A stretch of 64,000 nucleotides of DNA from Areca catechu (Eukaryota; Streptophyta; Magnoliopsida; Arecales; Arecaceae). A program made the translations under genes and the position numbers. The notes beneath the pieces were generated by a model. That model saw nothing but the letters and a program-made list of their open reading frames with translations, was not told the DNA's origin and searched no databases. Where the stretch lies: assembly GCA_021397845.1 (NCBI GenBank), contig CM038044.1, forward strand, positions 58,441,851-58,505,850, in the 5' to 3' direction. Position 1 is the first letter of the stretch. Each line of letters begins with the position of its first letter. Of this stretch, positions 10,982 through 20,700 are shown in pieces.

Positions 10982-12235
10982 TGGTGTGGTATGCATGATG
11001 AGGATGCAATCATGTGACTCTAAAGGAGATTAACCAAAATTTAACTAGCAATTCCTACTTGCATATGAGTGATTCAACATATAAGATCAAGGAGATCTAA
11101 ATAAGAAACCCTAAATGCTTATAATTAAACCCAGCTAGGAGGACTATCAAAATCTTAAAGAAATAGGACAAGATTAGAATTCGCACACAAGTCAAGCTAG
11201 CCCTATTTAATGATCCCGATCTTAAAAGACTAGAAGTTCAAGCATTGAAATCTCAAGCACAAGGGATTCGCTCTTAAGGTTCTCAAATGAAAGATCATAC
11301 CACATAAGATGGGCCATCTAACTTTCTGGTTTGTAGCAAGTAATCCTTCCTCCTGGATCTGGAACCTAGAGAACCCTGCAACAAAGAAACCAAGATGATT
11401 AGAAACTTAATTAGAAATGAGAAGATTGATGGAACTCAAAGGAGAGTTTGTTGGAAATGATCCTTGGCGCCATGGTGGAAGCTTGTGTTGGTGTTGATCT
11501 TCTTCTTGTGAGGATGTCCTTAATTCGCCTTGAAGGAAGAGGATTGCTTGGAAGATGAAGAGTAAAAGAGAAGGATTAGGGAGAAGAAATGATGGAGGAG
11601 AGGAAGACGTTCACTTAGGCACAAAGATCCACATAGGCACATAGAAACACATAGAAAATTTCTGAAAATTTGTATTCATTCATCAATAGCTCTTTACAAG
11701 GGGCGTCCAAGGCTTTAAATAAAGCCTCACAAATTTTGAAATTTCAAATCCCCAAACAAGTGGAGTAATATAAGGGAAGAGGGCTGATTTTCTTGCTTGA
11801 AATCCTCCTTGGCCAACTTCCTTGAATTTGAACTTGGGATGGCGCCCTCTTGTGGTGAGGTGGCATGTGAGGTGGCATGTGGTCCCCTTTTGACATGGCA
11901 TGTGGTCCCAAGTTGAGGTGGCGCAAGTGATGTGGCATGTGGTCCCCAATTGAGTTGGCTTTGGTCTTGATTTGGGGTATACATTGTAAGTCTTCTTTAG
12001 GCTTGATGCTAGTTGACCCATTTGGATTGGACTAAGACTAGACCCGACATGGACTCGACTTACATGATTATTTTGGACTCAAAAGAAAGATTACAGGACC
12101 CAACATGGACTCGACTTACATGATTCTTTTGGACTCAAAATAAAGAAAGGTTACCGGACTCTCTAGTCCAACCATAAAGATTTGGAATGGGCTTGAATTG
12201 GTTGGAGTCTCTTTCTGATTCTGGTGCCCGCACCA
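10982..12235 (-). mobile_element. Solo LTR P, minus strand, between pol and env-like gene of B
   Basis: A 1254-bp insertion with a perfect 5-bp target duplication CTTTT (10977-10981 and 12236-12240) and inverted ends TGGTG and CACCA. On the minus strand it begins TGGTGCGGGCACCAGA, identical to the start of E's LTR, but the rest and the 3' end differ. The minus strand has a TATTTAAA-type box near 11715. It contains two tandem units of about 57 bp (12041-12096 and 12097-12154) and several GTGGCATGTGGTCCC repeats at 11860-11945. The short ORFs here are incidental. B resumes on both sides. Confidence 0.85.
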
Positions 12236-12277
12236 CTTTTTGCTAGCTTTTTAGAGCCTTTTCAAGCATTTTTGCTC

Positions 12278-12317
12278 GAGCTGACTCGAGCAGGCAAGGC
12301 TCTAGCCAAGTCGACTT
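12278..12317 (+). promoter_or_regulatory. Pre-env palindrome pair of Sirevirus B
   Basis: GAGCTGACTC at 12278 and the perfect palindrome AAGTCGACTT at 12308, exactly 30 bp apart and about 170 bp upstream of the env-like start codon. A possible TATA element (TTTTTATATAAAACC) sits at about 12337, between the pair and the ATG. Position and spacing match elements A and F. Confidence 0.55.
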
Positions 12318-12483
12318 GATTGTCAGGTTAGGGCTTTTTATATAAAACCCATAAGACCTAACTAGGACTTATGTTTCCTGTTGAACCTTAGCCAAATCTC
12401 CAAAAACCCTTCCAAACCTTAGGGACCACTCTCCTTACCCACTTTCCTTGAGTTTCAACCTCTTTCCATCTTTGATTTCTGAA

Positions 12484-14257
12484 ATGGCTCCAAGAAAAGT
12501 AGTGGGAAAATGCTCTCAGGCCATCGACTCTAGTGCTCAAAGAGAAGGGAGAAGCAAAAGAAGAGAAGAAGAGTCAGCTCGAAGGTAGCAAGAGGAAGAA
12601 GAAATGAAAAATGAGTCACCTTCACCCCAAGGCAAGTAATTTCAATGTCTAACCGACCCTGTCACTAGTGGTAGAAGGATATTGTTCTCATTTTTGGAGG
12701 AATTAGGAGTAAAGATAGGAGATTGGATTGAAAACCAGGGTTGGACCTTTTTCTGTTCATTAGACACCCCTACCTATCCTAATTTGGTGAGAACATTCTT
12801 TGAGAATCTTATCTTGGGAGAGTATCTCATTGAATCAATAATAAAGGGGGTAAGACTGATTATGGATGAGGAAAGGCTAAGCAACATTTTGCAAATGCCA
12901 AATGAGGGTGTGAATCACTTGGTACTGACGAACAAGCAGAGAGCATTGAGGTTAATTTTGGAAAAATCAGATGTGGACAGAATTAAGAATGTGCAAGCAA
13001 ATATGCTCTAATTGGAAATGAGATTGCTGTACAATATAATCAGTAGGATTTCTTTCCTAGGATTGGTTGCTTTGACTAGGTAAGCGAATGGGACCTAGTG
13101 TTCATGAGGCATTTGATTGAGGGGGAGGTCCTCAATCTACCGTACATCATGATGGTACAGATGAGAGAGGTAGCCGAAAAGTAAAAGCTTGTCTACCATA
13201 TGGAGTGGTCTTTATACTACTCTTTCAGGAGGCTGGGTTAGACTTGACTGGAGAGGATGGTAGACCATTATACCACACGGATACCTATTCGACGAAATCC
13301 CTTCAAAGGATGGGTTATCATCTAGTAGAAGGAATTTGGTCGAAGAGGATATCAGGACAAAGAGTTGCTACCTCTTCGGATGAGGACAAGGATGAGGATG
13401 ATCAAACAGGGCATCCAACTGGTAATACTGAGTCTACAGCAGCCAGAGGAGATGATGGTACATAGGCCGAGACTGATGAACATGGTCAGACACAGAGAGA
13501 GAATGACAGTTCCAGGACACCCCAGCCCCTTCTATTGGACATGCTCCTGGACCTTCTACTTTAGCACCATCAGCTTCACAGGCCTTCACAGCCCAGCAGA
13601 TCATACTACTTTTTGAGTCCCTGATGAGCTCATTTGCTTCGATGTTTGGCGAGCTTCGTCAAACAGTCGACACTGGATTATAGGAGATCAGGGCACAGCT
13701 AGCATAGTTGACCACCAGGGTGGAGGCAGTATAGAGCAGACCACACCCACAGGAGGACATTCATTCTATTATTAGAGACCTGCATGCGGACTTCGATAGA
13801 TTGAGAGGAGCTGCTAATACTTTCAATGCTCAGCAGGTAGCTGAGAGGAGTAGAAGAACAGAAGAATGAGCTACGGACAGTTTGGGTCTTCATATCCAGA
13901 ATATCATCTACTGTCGAGACATTCGGAGCATCTTCCTCTAGGTAGCCACCAGCACGCTCACCTTCTCTACCAGCTCAGACACCACCATTTTTACCATTAG
14001 AACTATTTTATCCTACACCTATTTCTTCACACCTTCCTATACTTCCTTCAATAGAGCCTAGTGTGCCACCTACTAATGTTAAAATAAAGCCTACACCCTC
14101 TAGAGCAAAACCAAAATCTAGGTCTAAGCAAAAAGCCAAAGTTTCTAAGGCCCTTACTAGGACTAGAAATAGGGATCTTAGATTTAAATCTATGAAAACT
14201 AAGACTTCCTCTGTTTTTTTAGAAGTTGGCTCTTCCTCTAGTGAGGAAGAAGACTAG
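12484..14257 (+). pseudogene. Sirevirus B env-like / plant transposon protein gene, lightly broken
   Basis: The extra 3' gene of B. The ATG at 12484 gives MAPRKVVGKC, then an Arg/Glu-rich segment. The conserved core is open at 12682-13011 (FLEELGVKIGDWIENQGW, YPNLVRTFFENL, MDEERLSNILQMP). A second core block follows at about 13160-13465 (KACLPYGVVFILLFQE and RMGYHLVEGIW). Next come acidic and Pro/Thr/Gln-rich segments and a long helical middle. The C-terminus (14063-14257) is strongly basic, then ends in the acidic tail GSSSSEEED. Stops near 12586, 12637 and 13009 and frameshifts near 13180 and 13600 break it. The basic-plus-acidic ends and absence of membrane segments argue for an intracellular, possibly nuclear, protein. 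Confidence 0.7.
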
Positions 14258-15095
14258 TTTGTATCTTTGTATTGTTTCTTTTTTATGTATCTTTCGGATG
14301 TATTACTTTCTATCTATTGTACTTTCCTTCAAAGTAATGAAATACTTTCTTTTGCAAATCATTGTGTACTTTGATGATGAGCTCTCTTATTGTTATATCT
14401 TATTGCTTCTTTAAATGATCTCAATGATTAATCTCTTTAATTAACCTAATAAGGGGGAGAAACACCATACTAGAGTGTTAATGAAGAATTTCAATTGAAA
14501 AAATTCTATGAGAAGGTGAAATTATGTTATCAATGTTCTTATTCTTTTTAAAAAGATAAAGTAATATGCCTCTAAATACCTTTTTGGAAAATCTATTGAA
14601 ACTATGCTTGGATTGAGTGAAACAGGGGGAGTCATCCCTGTTATTCATTATTTGCTATAATAATAGCTCTGATACAATCCTGATATAGTTGATCTGATGT
14701 TTTCTTTTTGAAACAACTCTGATATTCTTTGATAACCAAGCTTTGATACATTTTGTGCACTAATATATTTTGTCTTGATAATTTTTTTGCCTAAGCTCTG
14801 ACATATTTTGTCTTGATACTTTTTTAAGCTCTGATACATTCTTGACTTCAATTTATATTAGGCAAAAGTAGCTTTTGATAGATATTAACTCTGATACACA
14901 TTAGATCTAATTCAAAAGCTTTGATACTCTATTTATAAGCCCTGATACTTTCAATACATTCATGATACTGTTGATACACTTGAATATATCTTAATTTTAA
15001 AAGTCATACACAAGTTACTTTGATACGTTTAAATATTTATATAACTGTAAAGTTTTTCCATGCCCAATGTTTTGTCATCATCAAAAAGGGGAGAT
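14258..15095 (+). other. Sirevirus B 3' untranslated region with polypurine tracts
   Basis: Non-coding. Purine tracts lie at 14451-14460 (AAGGGGGAGA), about 14623-14633 (ACAGGGGGAG) and 15083-15094 (AAAAAGGGGAGA, adjacent to the LTR). The CTCTGATAC repeat array lies between the second and third. The phrase TTTTGTCATCATCAAAAAG before the last tract is also found in A. Confidence 0.75.
14666..14948 (+). repeat. tRNA-iMet acceptor-like repeat array, Sirevirus B
   Basis: The densest example. GCTCTGATAC is exact at 14666 and 14828, and ACTCTGATAC is at 14888. One-mismatch forms are GCTTTGATAC (14740 and 14918), GCCCTGATAC (14939), ACTCTGATAT (14716) and GCTCTGACAT (14795). TTGATAC-only relatives lie between and beyond, to about 14990. 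GCTCTGATAC equals the 3' acceptor strand of plant initiator tRNA-Met. The complement of ACTCTGAT equals that tRNA's 5' end (ATCAGAGT). Confidence 0.6.
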
Positions 15096-15250
15096 TGTTG
15101 ACCCTTGGAATGATTTTGATGATAACTAAACATTGGAGCATGCATTCGATTACTGACTATCTTTTAAGTGTTCTCAAAGTTTTTGTAGGATATTTTTATT
15201 GAACAACCTTCCTTCCTATTGAAAGTATAACAGGGGTTGCAGGTGCCTAC
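15096..15250 (+). mobile_element. 3' LTR of Sirevirus B, first segment
   Basis: Begins TGTTGACCC directly after the polypurine tract and aligns with A's LTR start (GATTTTGATGATAACTAAACATTGGAGCATGC versus A's version). The segment ends in CCTAC, one copy of solo LTR D's target duplication. The LTR resumes at 26399. Confidence 0.85.
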
Positions 15251-15254
15251 ACTA

Positions 15255-16886
15255 TGGTGCGGGCACCAGACTCAGAAGAAGACTTCAGAGCTCCATTTGG
15301 ATCTCTGATTGACATTGCCCGAGAAATTAGGGTTTGTAATAAAGGTTGACCTGGTCAACCAGTTTATTTATTTTATTTATTTCTTGAGTCACCATTTAAA
15401 TTTTGTTGAGTCATGTTGACTCGGTGCAAGTCCCAATGTGGTTTCAATTTGGTCCAAAATGGTGCCACATTTCTCTTCCAATCAACTCAAGGTTCAAGCA
15501 AGTGGAGGCCACACTCCAAGCCACACGCCCAGCCACACTCCGAGCACACGCCAGAGTCCAGGAGGCGCCATAGAGGCATCCCAGTGTCATGGTCCCCACA
15601 TCCAAAGAAGAAAAAATCAAATTGGAGGCTAAATTAAAGGAGGCGCCCACACCTGCCTAATTTACCTAAGCAAAGAAGGAAGAAAACTTCTCTTGGAGAA
15701 GAAATCAAAGAAGGACATCCAACCTACTCCTAATTGAAGTTCAAATCAAAATCAAAGAGCTTAACTTGGAGTGGAAGAAAAGAAGAAATACCATAAGAAG
15801 AAGAGGACTCCAAATCCAAATCCAACTCCAAAGGAGGTGCCATAAAAGTTCCAAAACAATTCCTTTATGGCCGTCCCAATTTTTTTTGGACTCTTGGTCG
15901 GCCAAGGGAGAAGATTTTCTACCTAATCTAGGGGTTGGAAGAGTTTAGTCCCACATGGGAATTTGTACAAGCTAGGAGAAAATTTTAGGTCTATATAATA
16001 GACCTCTCTTTGTAACTTTGAAAATCAATGAAGAAAATTATTTTTTTGCTACTCTCTTGTGTTGAGTGACCTAGGTTTCTCTTCTTCCGCACTAGTCTAA
16101 GTGTTGAGCTCCGTGAGGGGGTAATCCGGGTTCCATTGGAGCCTTGAGGAGGTGAGAGATCTCCATCTTTATCCAAAACCCTAGGTTAGCCACTTGAAAT
16201 TCCAAAACCCTAGCCACCTTTCATTATTTTCCATCCACCAAACCCTAGATCCATCCATCTCCCACGGCCTCTCTCTCTCTACAAGTCCAGGCCATCCACC
16301 TTCATCCAGATCCAGTCCGGCTACTTCAGATCCAGAGCAAGTTCCAAGGAAAATCACATCAGCATCCAAGAGAATCCAGTTTTCAGCAATTTCGATCTTC
16401 AAGTTCATCAACCTAGTAAATCTTTTCCTTGACTCTCTGATTCCATCAATTATTTTTCTTCTCTTCCAGATCTTGAGTTCAGGAGAAGCCAACCCGTCAA
16501 AAGACCAGTACTGGAGGATCCATTGCGAAGAAATCTGAATCCGAGGATCCAACAATCTGCTCGGGAGAGTTCTTCCACCAAAATCTGTGAAGATCATTGT
16601 CTGGTTAGGTAAACCATCTCTTCTCTTTATTTCTGTTCTGCTGAAAGTTCGGAGCGAAACCCTAGGTCTGGGAGTTTCTCAACCCCCAGCGATCCGTTGC
16701 TTCTGAACTACTCTGATACTTTAGTTTCCTTAAAATTGTGCTTTCAATTATCATATTAGTCTCTTTCAATGTTAGGTTAACTTTTCTTTGATTTGAAGCC
16801 AACTTCTACAAACATATAAAAACAACAAAAAAATTAGTTAATCTTAATCTACTTCCGCATCGCGTCCCTTTATTTGTTCTGCATCA
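15255..16886 (+). repeat. 5' LTR of chromovirus E
   Basis: 1632 bp, starting TGGTGCGGGCACC and ending TTCTGCATCA. The starting TGGTGCGGGCACCA is itself nearly palindromic. A TATA region lies at 15987-16005. Repeated ACCCTAG words lie near 16178-16245. Small ORFs in it recur identically in the 3' LTR and are not genes. Confidence 0.95.
15987..16005 (+). promoter_or_regulatory. Probable promoter TATA element of E
   Basis: TATATAATA inside a 19-bp near-palindrome AGGTCTATATAATAGACCT. The 3' LTR has the same at 23263-23281. Best TATA candidate in the LTR by composition; the transcription start is not visible. Confidence 0.55.
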
Positions 16887-16890
16887 TTTT

Positions 16891-16902
16891 TGGTATCAGA
16901 GC
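16891..16902 (+). other. Primer-binding site of E (tRNA-iMet)
   Basis: TGGTATCAGAGC, four bases after the end of the 5' LTR. It is the complement of the 3' end of initiator tRNA-Met and primes minus-strand synthesis. Confidence 0.9.
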
Positions 16903-17791
16903 CCAGTCTAGGGTTTCTGATTTGCTTGCTTGCTTTGATTGATCTCTTTTTATTTTGTCTGCTCGAAGTAGACTCCCCAGGACGTCCGGTCCTAGGAACT
17001 AAACGAGGCGCAAGCCTCCTCCTCCCATTCCACGGGGTGTTCCTAGGGCGTGTAGGGGATCCATTGGGTTATAACTTCGTAGCAGGGATTATAAACGGGG
17101 AAGACAATCTAGTTGCAGCCCGTAATTGCCCTGTTGTCTGAATTATTTCTCCCTGCATAAAACTCCGAATTGCATGATTTTTACTTCGTTGAAACCATTA
17201 TAATTGATCCTATTTTCCATAATTTTTCTGTGATTTATTAGTTTCGGTAAAAACTCTGAGAATTAAAATACAGCAACTCTGTTTTTTGTGTTCTGCAATT
17301 CAATTCTTTTTTGGAGTGATCATCTCATAATTTACTTAAGGGCAATTGACCATCTAAGATAAGGGGAGGAGTTGATTACCTCTCCTTAGCCCAAAACCAC
17401 CATCCAATCATTCGAACCTAGACCTAATTTAAAATCAGTTAGACCTAATTTGCCCTAGTGGGCTAGGGACACCAATTGGTCGGGTCTAGGCTAGTGTTGA
17501 GTCAGTTTGCTGAGTTATTCTGTGTGTGCTTAGCACTCAGTGTCTAGAACGGTGGTTTAGGGACTACGTCCCGAAGGGCTTGTGTGCTGGTCCGCCTACC
17601 TGGCCAATCACTGATTGGTGTCTAGGATTGGCGATCAGGGACCTAACACTCCCCTTACACCTGCCTGGCTGAGTCCTGAGTTACTACAGGCTAGCTTGCC
17701 ACTCTGATTGGGCATCTAGTTTGGACTCTAGGTCTAGTGATCCAGTAGTCGATTTAGTCTAGTCTCATTTTGTGTGCTTGCTTGAATCATC
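16903..17791 (+). other. 5' leader of E
   Basis: 889 bp of untranslated leader between the primer-binding site and the gag ATG. The 83-codon ORF inside it is short and has no recognisable content. M has a leader of similar layout with matching words (AAGGGCAATT, CTACCTGGCC-like text), which helps define the two as relatives. Confidence 0.6.
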
Positions 17792-20700
17792 ATGTCTACC
17801 AGAAACGGAGTGCCATATCAACCTGGTCAAACCCAACCTGATTTAGAGGCCATGATCAGAACTCTTACTGAAAGTATGGCTAAAATGAATCAGGATATGA
17901 CAAACACTGTGGCCCAGTTTAGCGCACAAATTCATGAGGATCTTACCCAACTTAGGGACCGAGTCCAAGTACTTGAAGAACCTAGACATCGGAATTGGAC
18001 TCCTGACCCCGATTTTAATGTGCCTCAACCTCACCCACATCAGGAGCCTAGAAGGCCTTTATATAGAGATCCTGAACCTAATCATAGGAGGCCTGACCCA
18101 GAGCCTGAAGATAGAGATGATAGGTTCATCAGGAACATCAAATTAGATGCACCCACTTTTGATGGTAGTCTGAACCCTAAGGTGTATTCTGATTGGGAGG
18201 GTGAGATGGATCAATACTTTGAGTGGTATGCTATGTCTGAGGAGAGGAAATACAAGTTTGCCAAGATGAAATTAGTGCGTCAAGCTAGGTTATACTGGGG
18301 GAACATTGAGCTAACCACTAGGAGACGGAATGTTGAGCCCATAACCACTTAGCAGGGTATGAAAGAAAAACTGAGAGATAAATACCTACCCATTTCATAC
18401 CAGCAAAACCTGTTAGACCAATGGCAAAACCTGAAACAAGGAAACCGATCTGTCTCAGACTACATAACTACTTTTGATGAATACCTAATGAGATGTGATG
18501 TGAGTGAAGCCCACGAAGTCACTTTGTCTAGATTTAGGGCTGGACTGAGGGAAGATATCAAGAGAGAACTATTTCTGAGAGAGGTTACTGATCTAGACCA
18601 AGCCTACCAGATTGCACTGAACACTGAGAAATTTCAGAGAGGACCTATACCTTCTAGGGTTAGTGCCCCAATCCCAAGGAATGGACCTAGTCAAGTTATC
18701 CCTAGTAAACCTTTTCAGGGTACTTCTACCCCTAGGCCCATGGACAAAGGTAAGGCACCTGACACCCAGAGAACCCCTAGTTCAAATATCACCTGTTTTA
18801 AGTGTCAGAAACCAGGTCACATTTCTAGTCAGTGTACTGCCATAGCCTGTTTCAAGTGTCATAAGGTAGGTCATGTTGCTAGCCAGTGCCCACGGAGATC
18901 CCTTTACATAGAAGAGGGAGAGAATGATAATTCCGAGCCCAATGAGGAATTTGAAGAAGAAGTTTATGAGGCCGGAATGAATTTGGTTGAGGAGTATGAA
19001 GGAGAGGAGGAACCCAATGAATCTGACCAATTAGGAGTTGTAAGATGCATCCTATCCCAGAATCTAGTTCAAGAGGATTGGCGTAGGACTAACATCCTAC
19101 AAACTTTTCTTAAATTAGGGGATAAGGTATGTAAGATCATCATAGATAGTGGGAGCTGTGTAAATGCCATCTCTACTAGCACTGTCAAGATGTTAGGCTT
19201 AATCCCAGTTCCCCATCCCAACCCCTATAAGGTTTCTTGGGTAGATTCTACCTCCATACCCATCCAGTCTAGATGTCAAGTCCAAATCCAAATGCAATCT
19301 TATCACGAAAAGATTTGGTGCGATGTCTTACCCATGGGGGTGAGCAGTATAATTCTCGGAAGACCTTGGTTGTATGATCATGATGCCACCCTCTTAGGAA
19401 AATCCAATACCTGTGTCTTTAGTTTCAATGGGAAGAAGATTATGATCCATTCCGTTCCCCCTAAGGACAAGGTAACTAAAGGAGCTGGTAAGGTTAAGGA
19501 GATGAAAACTGGAGTGAACCTAATCAGTGCTAAGGATCTAGAACAAGAAATTCATAGTGGTTCACCCATCTGGATGTTGACTGCTAAGGAGCTTAGAACT
19601 TCGGAACCCTCAGAGCCTCCTCAAGAAGTTAAACCTGTGTTAAAAGAATTTGAGGATGTCTTTCCCGAGGATTTGCCAGACCACCTTCCACCTCTTAGGG
19701 ATATCCAGCATGCCATAGATCTAATCCCAGGAGCAACTTTGCCCAACTTGCCCCATTACAGGATGAATCCATCTGAGCATGAAGAACTGCAAAAGCAGGT
19801 TGGAGAATTATTGAGGAAGGGGTTTATTAGAGAAAGTCTTAGCCCTTGTGCAGTCCCAGCCTTACTGACCCCAAAGAAAGATGGCACGTGGAGGATGTGT
19901 GTTGACAGTCGTGCCATCAATAAAATTACAATCAAGTATAGGTTTCCCATCCCTAGACTAGATGACATGCTTGATATGATGGCTGGTGCAATGGTTTTTT
20001 CTAAGATTGATCTCAAAAGCGGCTATCATCAGGTTAGGATTAGACCCGGGGATGAATGGAAAACTTCTTTCAAAACTAAGGATGGTCTTTATGAATGGGT
20101 TGTTATGCCTTTTGGGTTGTCCAATGCCCCTAGTACTTTCATGAGAATTATGACCCAGGTACTTAGAGCTTTCATAGGAAAATTTGTGGTGGTCTATTTT
20201 GATGACATCCTGATCTATAGTAAGACCCCAACAGATCACCTAGACCACCTTAGAGCAGTCTGCCAAGTTTTGAGGAATGAGAGACTCTACGGTAATCTTA
20301 AGAAGTGTGAATTCATGACTAGTAGAGTTATCTTTCTTGGTTTTGTAGTAACCCCTGACGGCGTGGCGGCCGATCCTGAGAAGATTAAGTCCATAGTAGA
20401 CTGGCCAGAGCCAACCAATGTGCATGAAGTTAGAAGTTTCCATGGCTTGGCTACCTTCTATAGGCGATTCATCAAGGGGTTTAGTACTTTAGCTGCTCCT
20501 ATCACTGATTGTATTAGGAAGGGAGAATTTCATTGGACTAAGTCAGCCCATAAAGCCTTCCTAGATCTTAAGGATAAAATGACCCAGGCACCCATTCTGA
20601 GATTACCCGATTTTTCTAAAGTATTTGAGGTTGCCTGTGATGCTTCAGGTGTAGGAATAGGTGGAGTCCTAAGCCAAGAGAATCATCCCATAGCATTCTT

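Noticed and set aside
11683..12021. 112-codon minus ORF and two overlapping ORFs in solo LTR P
   Set aside because: They arise from GTGGCATGTGGTCCC-type tandem repeats. All three frames are open at once, typical of repeats rather than coding.
15413..16597. Several ORFs of 60-138 codons on both strands, repeated at 22689-23873
   Set aside because: They are the same LTR sequence twice. They show no protein family features and overlap one another on opposite strands.
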